Positions 5,775 to 11,136 of a stretch of 11,136 nucleotides of DNA are shown here, piece after piece. The DNA is from DATGMB01 sp035293845 (lineage in GTDB: Bacteria > Acidobacteriota > Terriglobia > Bryobacterales > Bryobacteraceae). The stretch covers positions 1-11,136 of the forward strand of contig DATGMB010000044.1 of assembly GCA_035293845.1 (NCBI GenBank), in the 5' to 3' direction. Position numbers and translations under genes: made by a program. The notes under the pieces were generated by a model. It worked only from the letters and a program-made list of their open reading frames with translations. It ran no database searches and was not told the DNA's origin. The first letter of the stretch is position 1. Every line of letters begins with the position of its first letter.

Positions 5775-6386
5775 ATGCGGACGCTTGGCAGGACTATTCT
5801 CGTTTTTACGTTGACGGCTTCGGCCTTCGCGGCCTCCCGCGAGGACGTGAAGCGCGACGGCAAGGAGTTGGCCGGCCCGCGGGCTATCGCCGGCTCGGCC
5901 GTCTCGGCCGGCATCGGCCAGGCGAGGAACCGCCCGGGAGAATGGGGTGGGGGAGCGGCCGGTTTCGGCAAGCGGTTCGCATCGAGCCTGGGCCAGCATG
6001 CGATCAAGGGTGTGATCGAGTTGGGCGTCGGCGCCTGGCACCATGAGGATCTGCGGTACCACCCATCCGGTCTGCAGGGGACCTGGCCGCGCATGAAATA
6101 CGCGGTGAAGAGCACTTTTATCGTCCCGCGCACGAACGGGGCAGGGAAGACGGTGGCCGTCGGGCGGATCTCCGGTAACTTCGGCGCGGGGCTGATCTCC
6201 CGCGCGTGGCAGCCTGCCTCGACGGCGGGAGTCGGCGCGGGGCTGGTGAGCGGCGGCATCGGGCTCGGCGCGGACGTCGGCTACCACGTGGCCCGGGAAT
6301 TCTGGCCTCACCGCAAACACGCCGCGGCCTCGTCCGGCCAGCCAGCCCCTTCGCTGGCCAGCGGGGCCGCGGCGTCCGAGCGGTGA
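5775..6386 (+). CDS. Secreted Gly-rich protein of unknown function
   Basis: A 203-residue protein starting with a clear Sec signal peptide: basic M-R-T-L-G-R, hydrophobic I-L-V-F-T-L-T-A-S-A-F-A-A, with cleavage near residue 20. ATG 5775 is preferred because the signal peptide begins there; an upstream GTG at 5742 would bury it. The mature part has a basic linker (21-45), then Gly/Ala-rich segments (G-G-G-A-A-G-F-G near 58-65 and G-A-G-L-V-S-G-G-I-G-L-G-A-D-V-G-Y at 154-170). These alternate with W/H/R-rich stretches such as G-V-A-W... near G-A-W-H-H-E-D-L-R-Y-H-P (86-97). The glycine-zipper-like segments could associate with membranes. I do not recognise the family with certainty. It resembles uncharacterised conserved acidobacterial exported proteins. 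A Crp-like palindrome lies upstream. Confidence 0.75.
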   Translation: MRTLGRTILVFTLTASAFAASREDVKRDGKELAGPRAIAGSAVSAGIGQARNRPGEWGGGAAGFGKRFASSLGQHAIKGVIELGVGAWHHEDLRYHPSGLQGTWPRMKYAVKSTFIVPRTNGAGKTVAVGRISGNFGAGLISRAWQPASTAGVGAGLVSGGIGLGADVGYHVAREFWPHRKHAAASSGQPAPSLASGAAASER

Positions 6387-6398
6387 AGCGTTCGTTCC

Positions 6399-6420
6399 CT
6401 GCGCGGCTGATTTAGCGCAG
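6399..6420. terminator. Short hairpin between convergent genes
   Basis: CTGCGC (6399-6404) and GCGCAG (6415-6420) form a 6-bp stem around a 10-nt loop containing TGATTTA. It lies where the 203-aa and 127-aa genes converge, overlapping the last codons of the latter. It could act weakly as a bidirectional terminator, but it is short and lacks a clear T-tract. Confidence 0.25.
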
Positions 6421-6795
6421 CGCACGATTGCCGGTTGCAGCCGGGCCGCCGCAAGGCGCCAGGATGCAGAACCAGTCGCGATGCGGCACATCGCCCGATA
6501 CCGGGTGGATGATCCGGGCACCATCCGGAGGCTTCTTCGGCTCCGCGGCTTTCGGCCGGGAGCGTTCATCACACGGAGGCGCCGGTGCGATCATCTCACG
6601 GCGATCCGGCGGAGCGGCCGGAGGAACGATGACCATCGGGTCCGGCCGCACGGTTCGGGCGTTGGGCGGCGGCATCGCATTGAGCAGCGGAATGGCGCAG
6701 ATTTTCGGCGGCGGCGCGGGTGCAGGTTTTGGGGGCGCTTCCTGAGCCCAGGCGGCCGCTGCCGCCATCAACAGGGCGATCGTAGTGAAATGCAT
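6412..6795 (-). CDS. Secreted proline-rich small protein of unknown function
   Basis: A 127-residue protein with a Sec signal peptide (M-H-F-T-T-I-A-L-L-M-A-A-A-A-A-W-A-Q, likely cut after A17). A Pro/Ala/Lys-rich linker follows (19-31), then I-C-A-I-P-L-L-N-A-M-P-P (32-43), and a long, poorly structured Pro-rich body with further cysteines (A-P-P-C near 72-75, and C-I-L-A-P-C around 109-114). The cysteines suggest disulfides in the periplasm or outside. No enzyme motif is visible and the family is unknown to me. A strong GGGAGG Shine-Dalgarno lies 4 nt before the ATG, which decides this start and strand, but it is locked inside a hairpin (6799-6830). It is 82 nt downstream of the 91-aa secreted protein gene and may be co-transcribed. 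Confidence 0.75.
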   Translation of the reverse strand: MHFTTIALLMAAAAAWAQEAPPKPAPAPPPKICAIPLLNAMPPPNARTVRPDPMVIVPPAAPPDRREMIAPAPPCDERSRPKAAEPKKPPDGARIIHPVSGDVPHRDWFCILAPCGGPAATGNRALR

Positions 6796-6798
6796 CGT

Positions 6799-6830
6799 GC
6801 CTCCCGAGGGCGTTATGCCGCTCGGGAGGC
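6799..6830 (-). promoter_or_regulatory. RNA hairpin burying the Shine-Dalgarno of the 127-aa gene
   Basis: GCCTCCCGAG (6799-6808) and CTCGGGAGGC (6821-6830) are a perfect 10-bp inverted repeat. Inside, GGC and GCC add 3 bp after a one-base bulge, leaving a 5-nt loop. In the minus-strand mRNA the 3' arm contains GGGAGG, the ribosome binding site, 4 nt before the ATG. Folding would block translation initiation unless melted by temperature, a protein, a ligand or a translating ribosome. It may also act as a terminator-like structure after the 91-aa gene, though no T-run follows it on this strand. Confidence 0.6.
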
Positions 6831-6877
6831 AATCCTTTCACGGTACGTTACACGCCTGAGCAGGCCATGGGCCCGCC

Positions 6878-7153
6878 CTACCGCCAGTCCCGCGACGCGC
6901 CGCGGTAATCGTGGCGCAGGTCGCGGTACTGCGCATCGAGCGCGCGCTGGTCGCGCGCGAGGTCGGCGGCATCTCGCGCGGCGGCGGCCTGCCGTCCGCA
7001 CCGGATATCCTCGTTCAACCGCGCGCGGTCGCGGGCGATATCGGCCTGCATCCGGCCGATGCGTGCGTCGTCATGGCGGATATCCCGCCAGTCCTGCGCG
7101 GAAGCGATGCCCGCCGCCAGCGCCAGAAGTCCGAACCATTTTGCGTATCTCAT
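6878..7153 (-). CDS. Small secreted charged-helix protein of unknown function
   Basis: A 91-residue protein. The start at 7153 is fixed by AAGGAGG 5 nt upstream and by the signal peptide M-R-Y-A-K-W-F-G-L-L-A-L-A-A-G-I-A-S-A-Q (cut near A19). The mature part is almost wholly Asp/Arg/Ala-rich, with repeated D-R, R-D and A-x-x-R-D-x-x patterns (for example A-R-D-A-A-D-L-A-R-D-Q-R at 59-70). This predicts one long amphipathic helix or coiled coil in the periplasm. There is a single cysteine (C52). It ends R-G-A-S-R-D-W-R. No known domain is recognised. It follows the secreted Ig-like protein gene on the same strand after 94 nt, so it probably has its own promoter. Confidence 0.75.
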   Translation of the reverse strand: MRYAKWFGLLALAAGIASAQDWRDIRHDDARIGRMQADIARDRARLNEDIRCGRQAAAARDAADLARDQRALDAQYRDLRHDYRGASRDWR

Positions 7154-7200
7154 GTTGCCCTCCTTCACCTGTAAGAACGCCCGCGCCGGCGCGCAGGTTA

Positions 7201-7236
7201 TTGACATGAAGGGACTTTCACGTAAGGAATTGTCAA
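7201..7236. promoter_or_regulatory. TTGACA inverted repeat in the 94-bp gap
   Basis: TTGACA (7201-7206) and TGTCAA (7231-7236) form a 6-bp inverted repeat with centres 30 bp apart, about three DNA turns. The minus-strand TTGACA at 7236-7231 could be a -35 element for the 91-aa gene, but no convincing -10 lies 16-18 nt downstream. The rest of the 7154-7247 gap shows only the ribosome binding site. Confidence 0.25.
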
Positions 7237-7247
7237 CGGCCGCGAGC

Positions 7248-8741
7248 CTACGGCTGCCTGGCCCACTTCAGAGTGACGCTGGCGATAGCGTTCTCTTCGA
7301 CGCGCACCGGCACGCCCTGCGAGATCATGGCATCCGCGAAGTGCGGGTCGGAGAAATCCGCCGGCCGCATCGGCCAATCCGCCGCGACCGCGTAATAATC
7401 TCCCGGCCGGATATTCGAGAACGTCCACGCGCCGGAACCCGAGAGCATTCCGCGTACCACGAAGGGATCGCATCGGAGCCGCGGCTCCTGCGGCACGAGG
7501 ACCGCGACCTGCGGCCCCGCTGCGGCGGCAGCCGTGGAATTTGCGGCGTTCTCCACCTTCGCTGTCACGGCGCCGCCGCCCTTCCGCAGGACGATCCGCA
7601 GGGGCGGCATTCCGGGCGTCAGTTCGAACTCCTGCATGGTGATGTCGCGATCGCCCATCCGTACGGAGTCCAGATATGCGTCTCGCAGGCGCGGCGGAAC
7701 GTAGATCAGCACGTAGCGCCCCGGATACGCATCGAAGCGGATGCCGTCGCCGCTCGTGATGGCGCTGACGCGTGTGCCGTCGCCCGCAACCGGCGTCAGT
7801 TGCGCGTAGGTGCCGACGGCCGCGCCGACGTCTTCGCCGTCCAGTTCCACGACGCCTCGGAGCACGGCTGGCGGCGAGACCCGCAGCTCAACGCTTTCGA
7901 GATCGTGCTTCGTTACCGCGACTGGCGCGGCGCCGCGCATCTGTGTCGCGCCTGGCTTCCACAGGGCCGAAGCCCAGCCATCCACCGGCGGCACGTGCTC
8001 GATTTCAAAGGTCCCGTCCTCGCGCGTTACGGCTTTGCCACATGTGGCGTCGGGATTTTGAATGGTCACCTCCGCCCCCGGCGCCGGCCGGCCGGCTTCA
8101 TCCAGCACACGTCCGCGGACGTTGAAGAACTGGCCGCCGCGCAGCACGATATCGTAGCCCGCCAGATCGGGGCCCGGTCTCACCGCGATGCGTTCGCCCC
8201 CGGATCTGTCCCCGCTGGCCGGGAAATACGTCGGCGCGAATTCGCTGCCGCCGGCTTCGAGCGGATTGGCCAGCAGCTCGTATTCTCCCGGCGCGAGCGG
8301 CGGGAATGCGAAGCGGCCCTGCTTGTCGGTGACGGCCGGCGGCACTTCCAGGCCGCGAATCACAATGGCGTGGACGGGAATGCCGGCGATGGGATTGCGC
8401 TCCGGATCGAGCACACGCCCGGTAAGCCTGGGAAAGGGCGTCAGCGCGAACGTCAGCGGGCTGGGATCGCGGTCCGCCTCCACGTGCACAACCACGGACC
8501 GCAGGTACGGAACGTCATATCCGGTCTGGGTGGCGAGCACACTGTAATCGCCCGGCTTGACATTCGGAAAGCGAAAGGCTCCGGTCTCATCCGTCGATGC
8601 GCGCCCTGCGACGGAGGCATCGCCGAAGAGGAACACGGTGGCGCCCGCCACCGGCTGCTGCGTGAGCGCATTGGTGACCGTGCCGGTAACCGTCTGGGCA
8701 GCGAGGGCAGGCGCGAGCACGAGGATCGGCAGCCAACGCAT
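7248..8741 (-). CDS. Secreted multi-domain carboxypeptidase-regulatory-like (Ig-fold) protein
   Basis: A 497-residue exported protein. The signal peptide is M-R-W-L-P-I-L-V-L-A-P-A-L-A-A-Q (cut near 15). About five Ig-like beta-sandwich repeats follow. Repeat 1 (about 18-100) has V-T-G-T-V-T-N-x-x-T-x-x-P-V-A-G-A-T-V, then D-E-T-G-A-F-R-F-P-N-V-K-P-G-D-Y. Repeat 2 (about 106-200) has D-K-Q-G-R-F-A-F-P-P-L-A-P-G-E-Y. Repeat 3 (about 207-290) has R-G-R-V-L-D-x-x-G-R-P-A-P-G-A-E-V and E-D-G-T-F. Two more divergent repeats (about 293-385 and 388-495) end in I-R-P-G-D-Y-Y. This CarboxypepD_reg/CNA-B type domain mediates folding or binding, not catalysis, and no protease domain or membrane anchor is present. 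Its ATG is 1 nt after the argR stop, so it may be read from the arg transcript, with no obvious functional link. Confidence 0.88.
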   Translation of the reverse strand: MRWLPILVLAPALAAQTVTGTVTNALTQQPVAGATVFLFGDASVAGRASTDETGAFRFPNVKPGDYSVLATQTGYDVPYLRSVVVHVEADRDPSPLTFALTPFPRLTGRVLDPERNPIAGIPVHAIVIRGLEVPPAVTDKQGRFAFPPLAPGEYELLANPLEAGGSEFAPTYFPASGDRSGGERIAVRPGPDLAGYDIVLRGGQFFNVRGRVLDEAGRPAPGAEVTIQNPDATCGKAVTREDGTFEIEHVPPVDGWASALWKPGATQMRGAAPVAVTKHDLESVELRVSPPAVLRGVVELDGEDVGAAVGTYAQLTPVAGDGTRVSAITSGDGIRFDAYPGRYVLIYVPPRLRDAYLDSVRMGDRDITMQEFELTPGMPPLRIVLRKGGGAVTAKVENAANSTAAAAAGPQVAVLVPQEPRLRCDPFVVRGMLSGSGAWTFSNIRPGDYYAVAADWPMRPADFSDPHFADAMISQGVPVRVEENAIASVTLKWARQP

Positions 8742-8742
8742 T

Positions 8743-9180
8743 CTACGCTCGCTCGAGCAGCCCCAGCAGCTTTTCCTGCACCGCCTCCGCCGTGGGATTA
8801 TCCGGCGTGATGAGCAGGATGGTGTCGTCGCCCGCGATAGTGCCGACGACCTCCGGCCAGCCTTCGCGGTCGAGCGCCACCGCGACGGAATTGGCGTGGC
8901 CGGGCGAGGTCTTGAGCACCACCAGGTTCTGCGCCCGCAGCACGTCATTGAGGAACTCGCCCGCGAGCATCGTGAAACCGGGGCCCGTTTCCTCCGGCGC
9001 CATCTCCTGATAGCCTTCGCGCGTTTTTACCAGCCGCAGGTCGCGCAGGTCGCGCGAGAGCGTCACCTGGGTGGCCGCGATGCCCTGGTTCTTCAGCTCC
9101 TGCGCGAGCTCGTCCTGGGTGAAGATCTTCTTCGAGCGAATCAGCTTGAGAATCTGCCCCTGGCGATAGGTCTTCGTCAT
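8743..9180 (-). CDS. argR: Arginine repressor ArgR
   Basis: A 145-residue full-length ArgR/AhrC protein. The N-terminal winged helix-turn-helix (about 1-65) contains T-Q-D-E-L-A-Q-E-L at 21-29 and the recognition region A-T-Q-V-T-L-S-R-D-L-R-D-L at 36-48. After a linker, the C-terminal oligomerisation and arginine-binding domain (about 75-145) carries G-T-I-A-G-D-D-T at 113-120, whose paired Asp residues (118-119) contact L-arginine in the hexamer. It represses arginine biosynthesis genes when arginine is plentiful. The start overlaps the argH stop by 4 nt (ATGA), so it is translated with argGH and likely controls its own operon. Any ARG box should lie upstream of argG, outside this window. 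Confidence 0.96.
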   Translation of the reverse strand: MTKTYRQGQILKLIRSKKIFTQDELAQELKNQGIAATQVTLSRDLRDLRLVKTREGYQEMAPEETGPGFTMLAGEFLNDVLRAQNLVVLKTSPGHANSVAVALDREGWPEVVGTIAGDDTILLITPDNPTAEAVQEKLLGLLERA

Positions 9181-10559
9181 AACTCCATCTGAGCGAGCCG
9201 CTGCCTCGCCGCTACGAGCGCCGCGGCCACCGCTTCCGGTCCCGTGCCGCCCGGTATCTCGCGGGATTTCATCCCCGTTTTCGGATCGAGCAGCGCGGCC
9301 AGGTCGCCCGTGAATTCCGGAGCGAACCGCTGCATATCAGCGGCTGTCCAATCGGCCGGGCGCTTGCCGGCGCGCACGCTTTCCAGCACAAATCTTCCCA
9401 CGATCTGGTGCGCCTGGTGGAACGGCGTGCCGGCGCGAGCCAGCGCCTCGGCGAGATCGGTCGCCACCACCCAGCTCTCCTCGGCCGCGCGCGCCGGAAC
9501 CTCCGGCCGCAGCTGGACCGATTCGATGACCGCGCGCGCCATTTCGAGCGACCCGGCCACCTGGCCGGCCGCTTCGAACAGCGGGACCTTATCTTCCTGC
9601 ATGTCGCGGTTGTACGTCAGGGGCAGGCCCTTCATCGTGACCATGAGACTGGTGAGGCAGCCCATCACGCGCCCGCACTTGCCGCGGATCAGCTCGAGCG
9701 AATCCGGGTTCTTCTTCTGCGGCATCAGGCTCGAACCGCTGGTGACGCCGTCGCCGAGCTCCAGCCAGCCGAATTCCTCGCTCGAATAGAGGATCCAGTC
9801 CTCCGCCAGCCGGCTGAGATGGATCATGGCCACGCTCGCCGCGTAGAGGAAGTCCAGCGCGAAATCGCGGTCGGCGGAAACGTCCATCGAGTTGCGCGTG
9901 ATGGCGGCGAAGCCGAGATCGCGCGCCATGGCCTCGCGGTCGAAGGCGAAGCCGCTTCCGGCGAGCGCGCCCGAGCCGAGCGGCAGCACGTTGGCCCGGA
10001 GGCGCGCCTCGCCGAAGCGCTCCCAATCGCGCGCGAACATCTCGAAGTAGGCGAGCAGGTAATGCGGCCAGAGCACGGCCTGCGCGCGCCGCAGATGCGT
10101 GTAGCCGGGAACGACGGCATCCGGATACGCCGCGGCGCAATCCACGAGCGCGGCCATCACGCCGCGGAGGAGGCCGCGAATGCGGTCGCACTCCTCGCGC
10201 AGCCACAGCCGTGTATCGAGCGACACCTGCTCGTTGCGCGAGCGCCCGGTGTGGATCTTGTCCGCGACCGCTCCGGCCTTCTCCTTCAGCTTGCGGATGA
10301 CGAGCGTGTGGACATCTTCGTCCGTCGCGCCGTCGTAGAAATGCGGATCGGCCGCCTCCCTGCGGATCTCCTCGAACGCCGCGACGATCCGCGCGCGCTC
10401 ATCCGCCGTCAGGATACCGACGCGCTCCAGCGCCCGCGCGAACGCCTGCGATCCGCGCACATCGCAATCGAGCAGCCGCCGGTCGAAGTCGAGAGATCCG
10501 GAGAATTTCTCGAAGACTTCCGAGGGACCGGTCTCAAATCTTCCGCCCCAAAGTTTCAA
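9177..10559 (-). CDS. argH: Argininosuccinate lyase
   Basis: A 460-residue cytoplasmic enzyme of the fumarase/aspartase superfamily. It splits argininosuccinate into arginine and fumarate, the last step of arginine synthesis. Motifs are the N-terminal K-L-W-G-G-R-F, D-K-I-H-T-G-R-S-R-N-E-Q at 100-111, G-Y-T-H-L at 152-156 with catalytic H155, and the signature G-S-S-L-M-P-Q-K-K-N-P-D at 275-286 with the catalytic serine loop. Length is standard. The start codon is TTG (10559-10557), supported by GGGAGG 4 nt upstream and by the conserved M-K-L-W-G-G-R-F start. It lies 115 nt after argG, separated by a long inverted repeat whose edge touches the ribosome binding site. This may uncouple or stabilise argH expression relative to argG. 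Confidence 0.97.
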   Translation of the reverse strand: MKLWGGRFETGPSEVFEKFSGSLDFDRRLLDCDVRGSQAFARALERVGILTADERARIVAAFEEIRREAADPHFYDGATDEDVHTLVIRKLKEKAGAVADKIHTGRSRNEQVSLDTRLWLREECDRIRGLLRGVMAALVDCAAAYPDAVVPGYTHLRRAQAVLWPHYLLAYFEMFARDWERFGEARLRANVLPLGSGALAGSGFAFDREAMARDLGFAAITRNSMDVSADRDFALDFLYAASVAMIHLSRLAEDWILYSSEEFGWLELGDGVTSGSSLMPQKKNPDSLELIRGKCGRVMGCLTSLMVTMKGLPLTYNRDMQEDKVPLFEAAGQVAGSLEMARAVIESVQLRPEVPARAAEESWVVATDLAEALARAGTPFHQAHQIVGRFVLESVRAGKRPADWTAADMQRFAPEFTGDLAALLDPKTGMKSREIPGGTGPEAVAAALVAARQRLAQMEL

Positions 10560-10563
10560 TCAG

Positions 10564-10569
10564 CCTCCC
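10564..10569 (-). promoter_or_regulatory. Ribosome binding site for the TTG start of argH
   Basis: On the minus strand GGGAGG lies 4 nt before TTG 10559. It decides this non-ATG start. It begins one base from the foot of the 40-bp hairpin (10571-10664), so it should stay single-stranded and usable when the hairpin forms. Confidence 0.7.
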
Positions 10570-10570
10570 T

Positions 10571-10664
10571 TTCACCGCAGAGACACAGAGGACGCAGAGG
10601 TGTCGCGGAGATTCTCTGGATGTACTCCGCGTGACCTCCGCGCCCTCTGCGTCTCCGCGGTGAA
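10571..10664 (-). repeat. Long inverted repeat / 40-bp hairpin between argG and argH
   Basis: Arms 10571-10610 and 10625-10664 pair over 40 positions around a 14-nt loop. The arms carry the purine-rich CGCAGAGAC/CAGAGGACGCAGAGG type of sequence that I recognise as a dispersed palindromic repeat in many environmental bacterial genomes. Of 40 positions, 34 are Watson-Crick, 4 are transitions, and 2 adjacent ones (about 32-33 from the base) mismatch. All four transitions give G-U pairs in the minus-strand (arg mRNA) RNA but A-C mismatches in the opposite strand. It fills nearly all of the 115-nt gap between the argG stop and argH start. It has no ORF or transposase and no T-run, so it is more likely a REP-like or MITE-like element than a terminator. 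Confidence 0.75.
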
Positions 10665-10674
10665 CAACCTGGCG

Positions 10675-11136
10675 TCATTTTGCCTTCGCTCCCAACGCGC
10701 GCACCTTCATCGGCAGGCCGATCAGGTTGATGAAGCCCAGCGCGTCTTTCTGGTCGTAGCTCGCGCCCATGGTGAAGCTCGCGATATCCAGCGAATAGAG
10801 CGAATACGCGGATTTCCGGCTGAGCGGCGCGATGTTGCCCTTGTAAAGCTGCAGCTTCACTTCTCCGGTGGTGGTCTCGCTGACTTTCTCGAAGAACGAG
10901 TCCAGCGCTTCCCGCAGCGGTGTGAACCACAGGCCGTTGTAGACCATCTCCGCGTATTCGAGCGCTCGTGCCTGCTTGTAGTGCAGCGTGTTTTTATCGA
11001 GCGTCAGCGCCTCGAGCTCGCGGATGGCGAACATGATCAGCGTGCCGCCGGGGGTTTCGTAGCAGCCGCGCGACTTCATTCCGACGAACCGGTTCTCCAC
11101 CAGGTCGATTCTGCCGATGCCGTGCTCGCCGCCGAT
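10675..11136 (-). CDS. argG: Argininosuccinate synthase (3' part; start outside window)
   Basis: The last 153 residues of ArgG; the 5' two-thirds lie beyond the right edge. The visible part opens I-G-G-E-H-G-I-G-R-I-D-L-V-E-N-R-F-V-G-M-K-S-R-G, the conserved citrulline/aspartate-binding region. It continues with E-T-P-G-G-T and H-A-type helices, and ends K-G-N-I-A-P-L-S-R-K-S-A-Y-S-L-Y with the C-terminal oligomerisation segment. The enzyme joins citrulline and aspartate using ATP to make argininosuccinate, the substrate of ArgH encoded next. It is first among the visible genes of the argG-argH-argR operon. The reading frame is open to the window edge with no disruption. Confidence 0.96.
   Translation of the reverse strand: MGGEHGIGRIDLVENRFVGMKSRGCYETPGGTLIMFAIRELEALTLDKNTLHYKQARALEYAEMVYNGLWFTPLREALDSFFEKVSETTTGEVKLQLYKGNIAPLSRKSAYSLYSLDIASFTMGASYDQKDALGFINLIGLPMKVRALGAKAK

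Noticed and set aside
7059..8810. A 583-codon plus-strand open frame, and a similar one at 9408-10634
   Set aside because: Both are antisense to genes with strong family identity (Ig-repeat protein, argH) and show no recognisable domain or start signal.
10571..10664. The argG-argH hairpin as an intrinsic terminator
   Set aside because: No T-run follows the stem in the direction of transcription, and argH needs read-through from argG unless it has its own promoter. A dispersed repeat fits better.
1..11136. tRNA, rRNA, CRISPR array, insertion sequence or attachment site
   Set aside because: I looked for direct-repeat arrays, transposase motifs and tRNA-like cloverleaf ends and saw none; nearly all the sequence is accounted for by protein genes.

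Overview
This is an 11.1 kb stretch of GC-rich, densely packed bacterial chromosome. Gene content and style point to an Acidobacteriota genome, perhaps near Bryobacterales/Solibacter. The clues are a bacillithiol-type LmbE deacetylase, a large secreted protein of carboxypeptidase-regulatory-like repeats, several small secreted proteins of unknown function, and repeated TACA(A/C)T boxes 6-8 nt before start codons. This placement is inference from style, not a marker-gene result. No rRNA, tRNA, CRISPR array, phage or transposase is visible, and no gene-free gap exceeds about 120 bp.

Left part (1-1974, minus strand): a tight operon reads pfkB-type sugar kinase, rhomboid protease, glutaredoxin-like protein, then the start of a bshB1-like deacetylase that runs off the window edge. 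The genes are separated by 3 nt, then overlap by 1 nt (TAATG), then by 4 nt (ATGA). Immediately upstream of the kinase lies a decayed class I Fic toxin (1992-2269). Its VbhA-type antitoxin gene (2273-2497) still looks intact and keeps the S-x-x-x-E-G inhibitory motif.

Middle (2537-5654, plus strand): a secreted or lipid-exposed metal amidohydrolase, a DUF71/COG2102 PP-loop ATPase and a ribokinase-family kinase form a probable operon. A DUF4342 membrane protein follows, probably with its own promoter. The divergent gap between antitoxin and amidohydrolase is only 39 bp.

Centre-right (5655-7247): three small or medium exported proteins of unknown function. A plus-strand 203-aa Gly-rich protein is preceded by a perfect TGTGA-N6-TCACA palindrome. 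Two minus-strand secreted proteins follow (127 aa Pro-rich and 91 aa charged-helical). The 127-aa gene has a strong hairpin that buries its Shine-Dalgarno sequence.

Right part (7248-11136, minus strand): argG (3' part only), argH (TTG start), argR and a 497-aa secreted protein of Ig-like repeats. argH and argR overlap by ATGA, and the secreted protein starts 1 nt after argR. Between argG and argH sits a dispersed-repeat-like inverted repeat able to form a 40-bp hairpin. Its four purine-transition differences would all be G-U wobbles in the arg mRNA.

The items most worth following are the fic remnant with its surviving VbhA antitoxin, the SD-sequestering hairpin, the arg intercistronic hairpin, and the Crp-like palindrome beside an unknown secreted protein.
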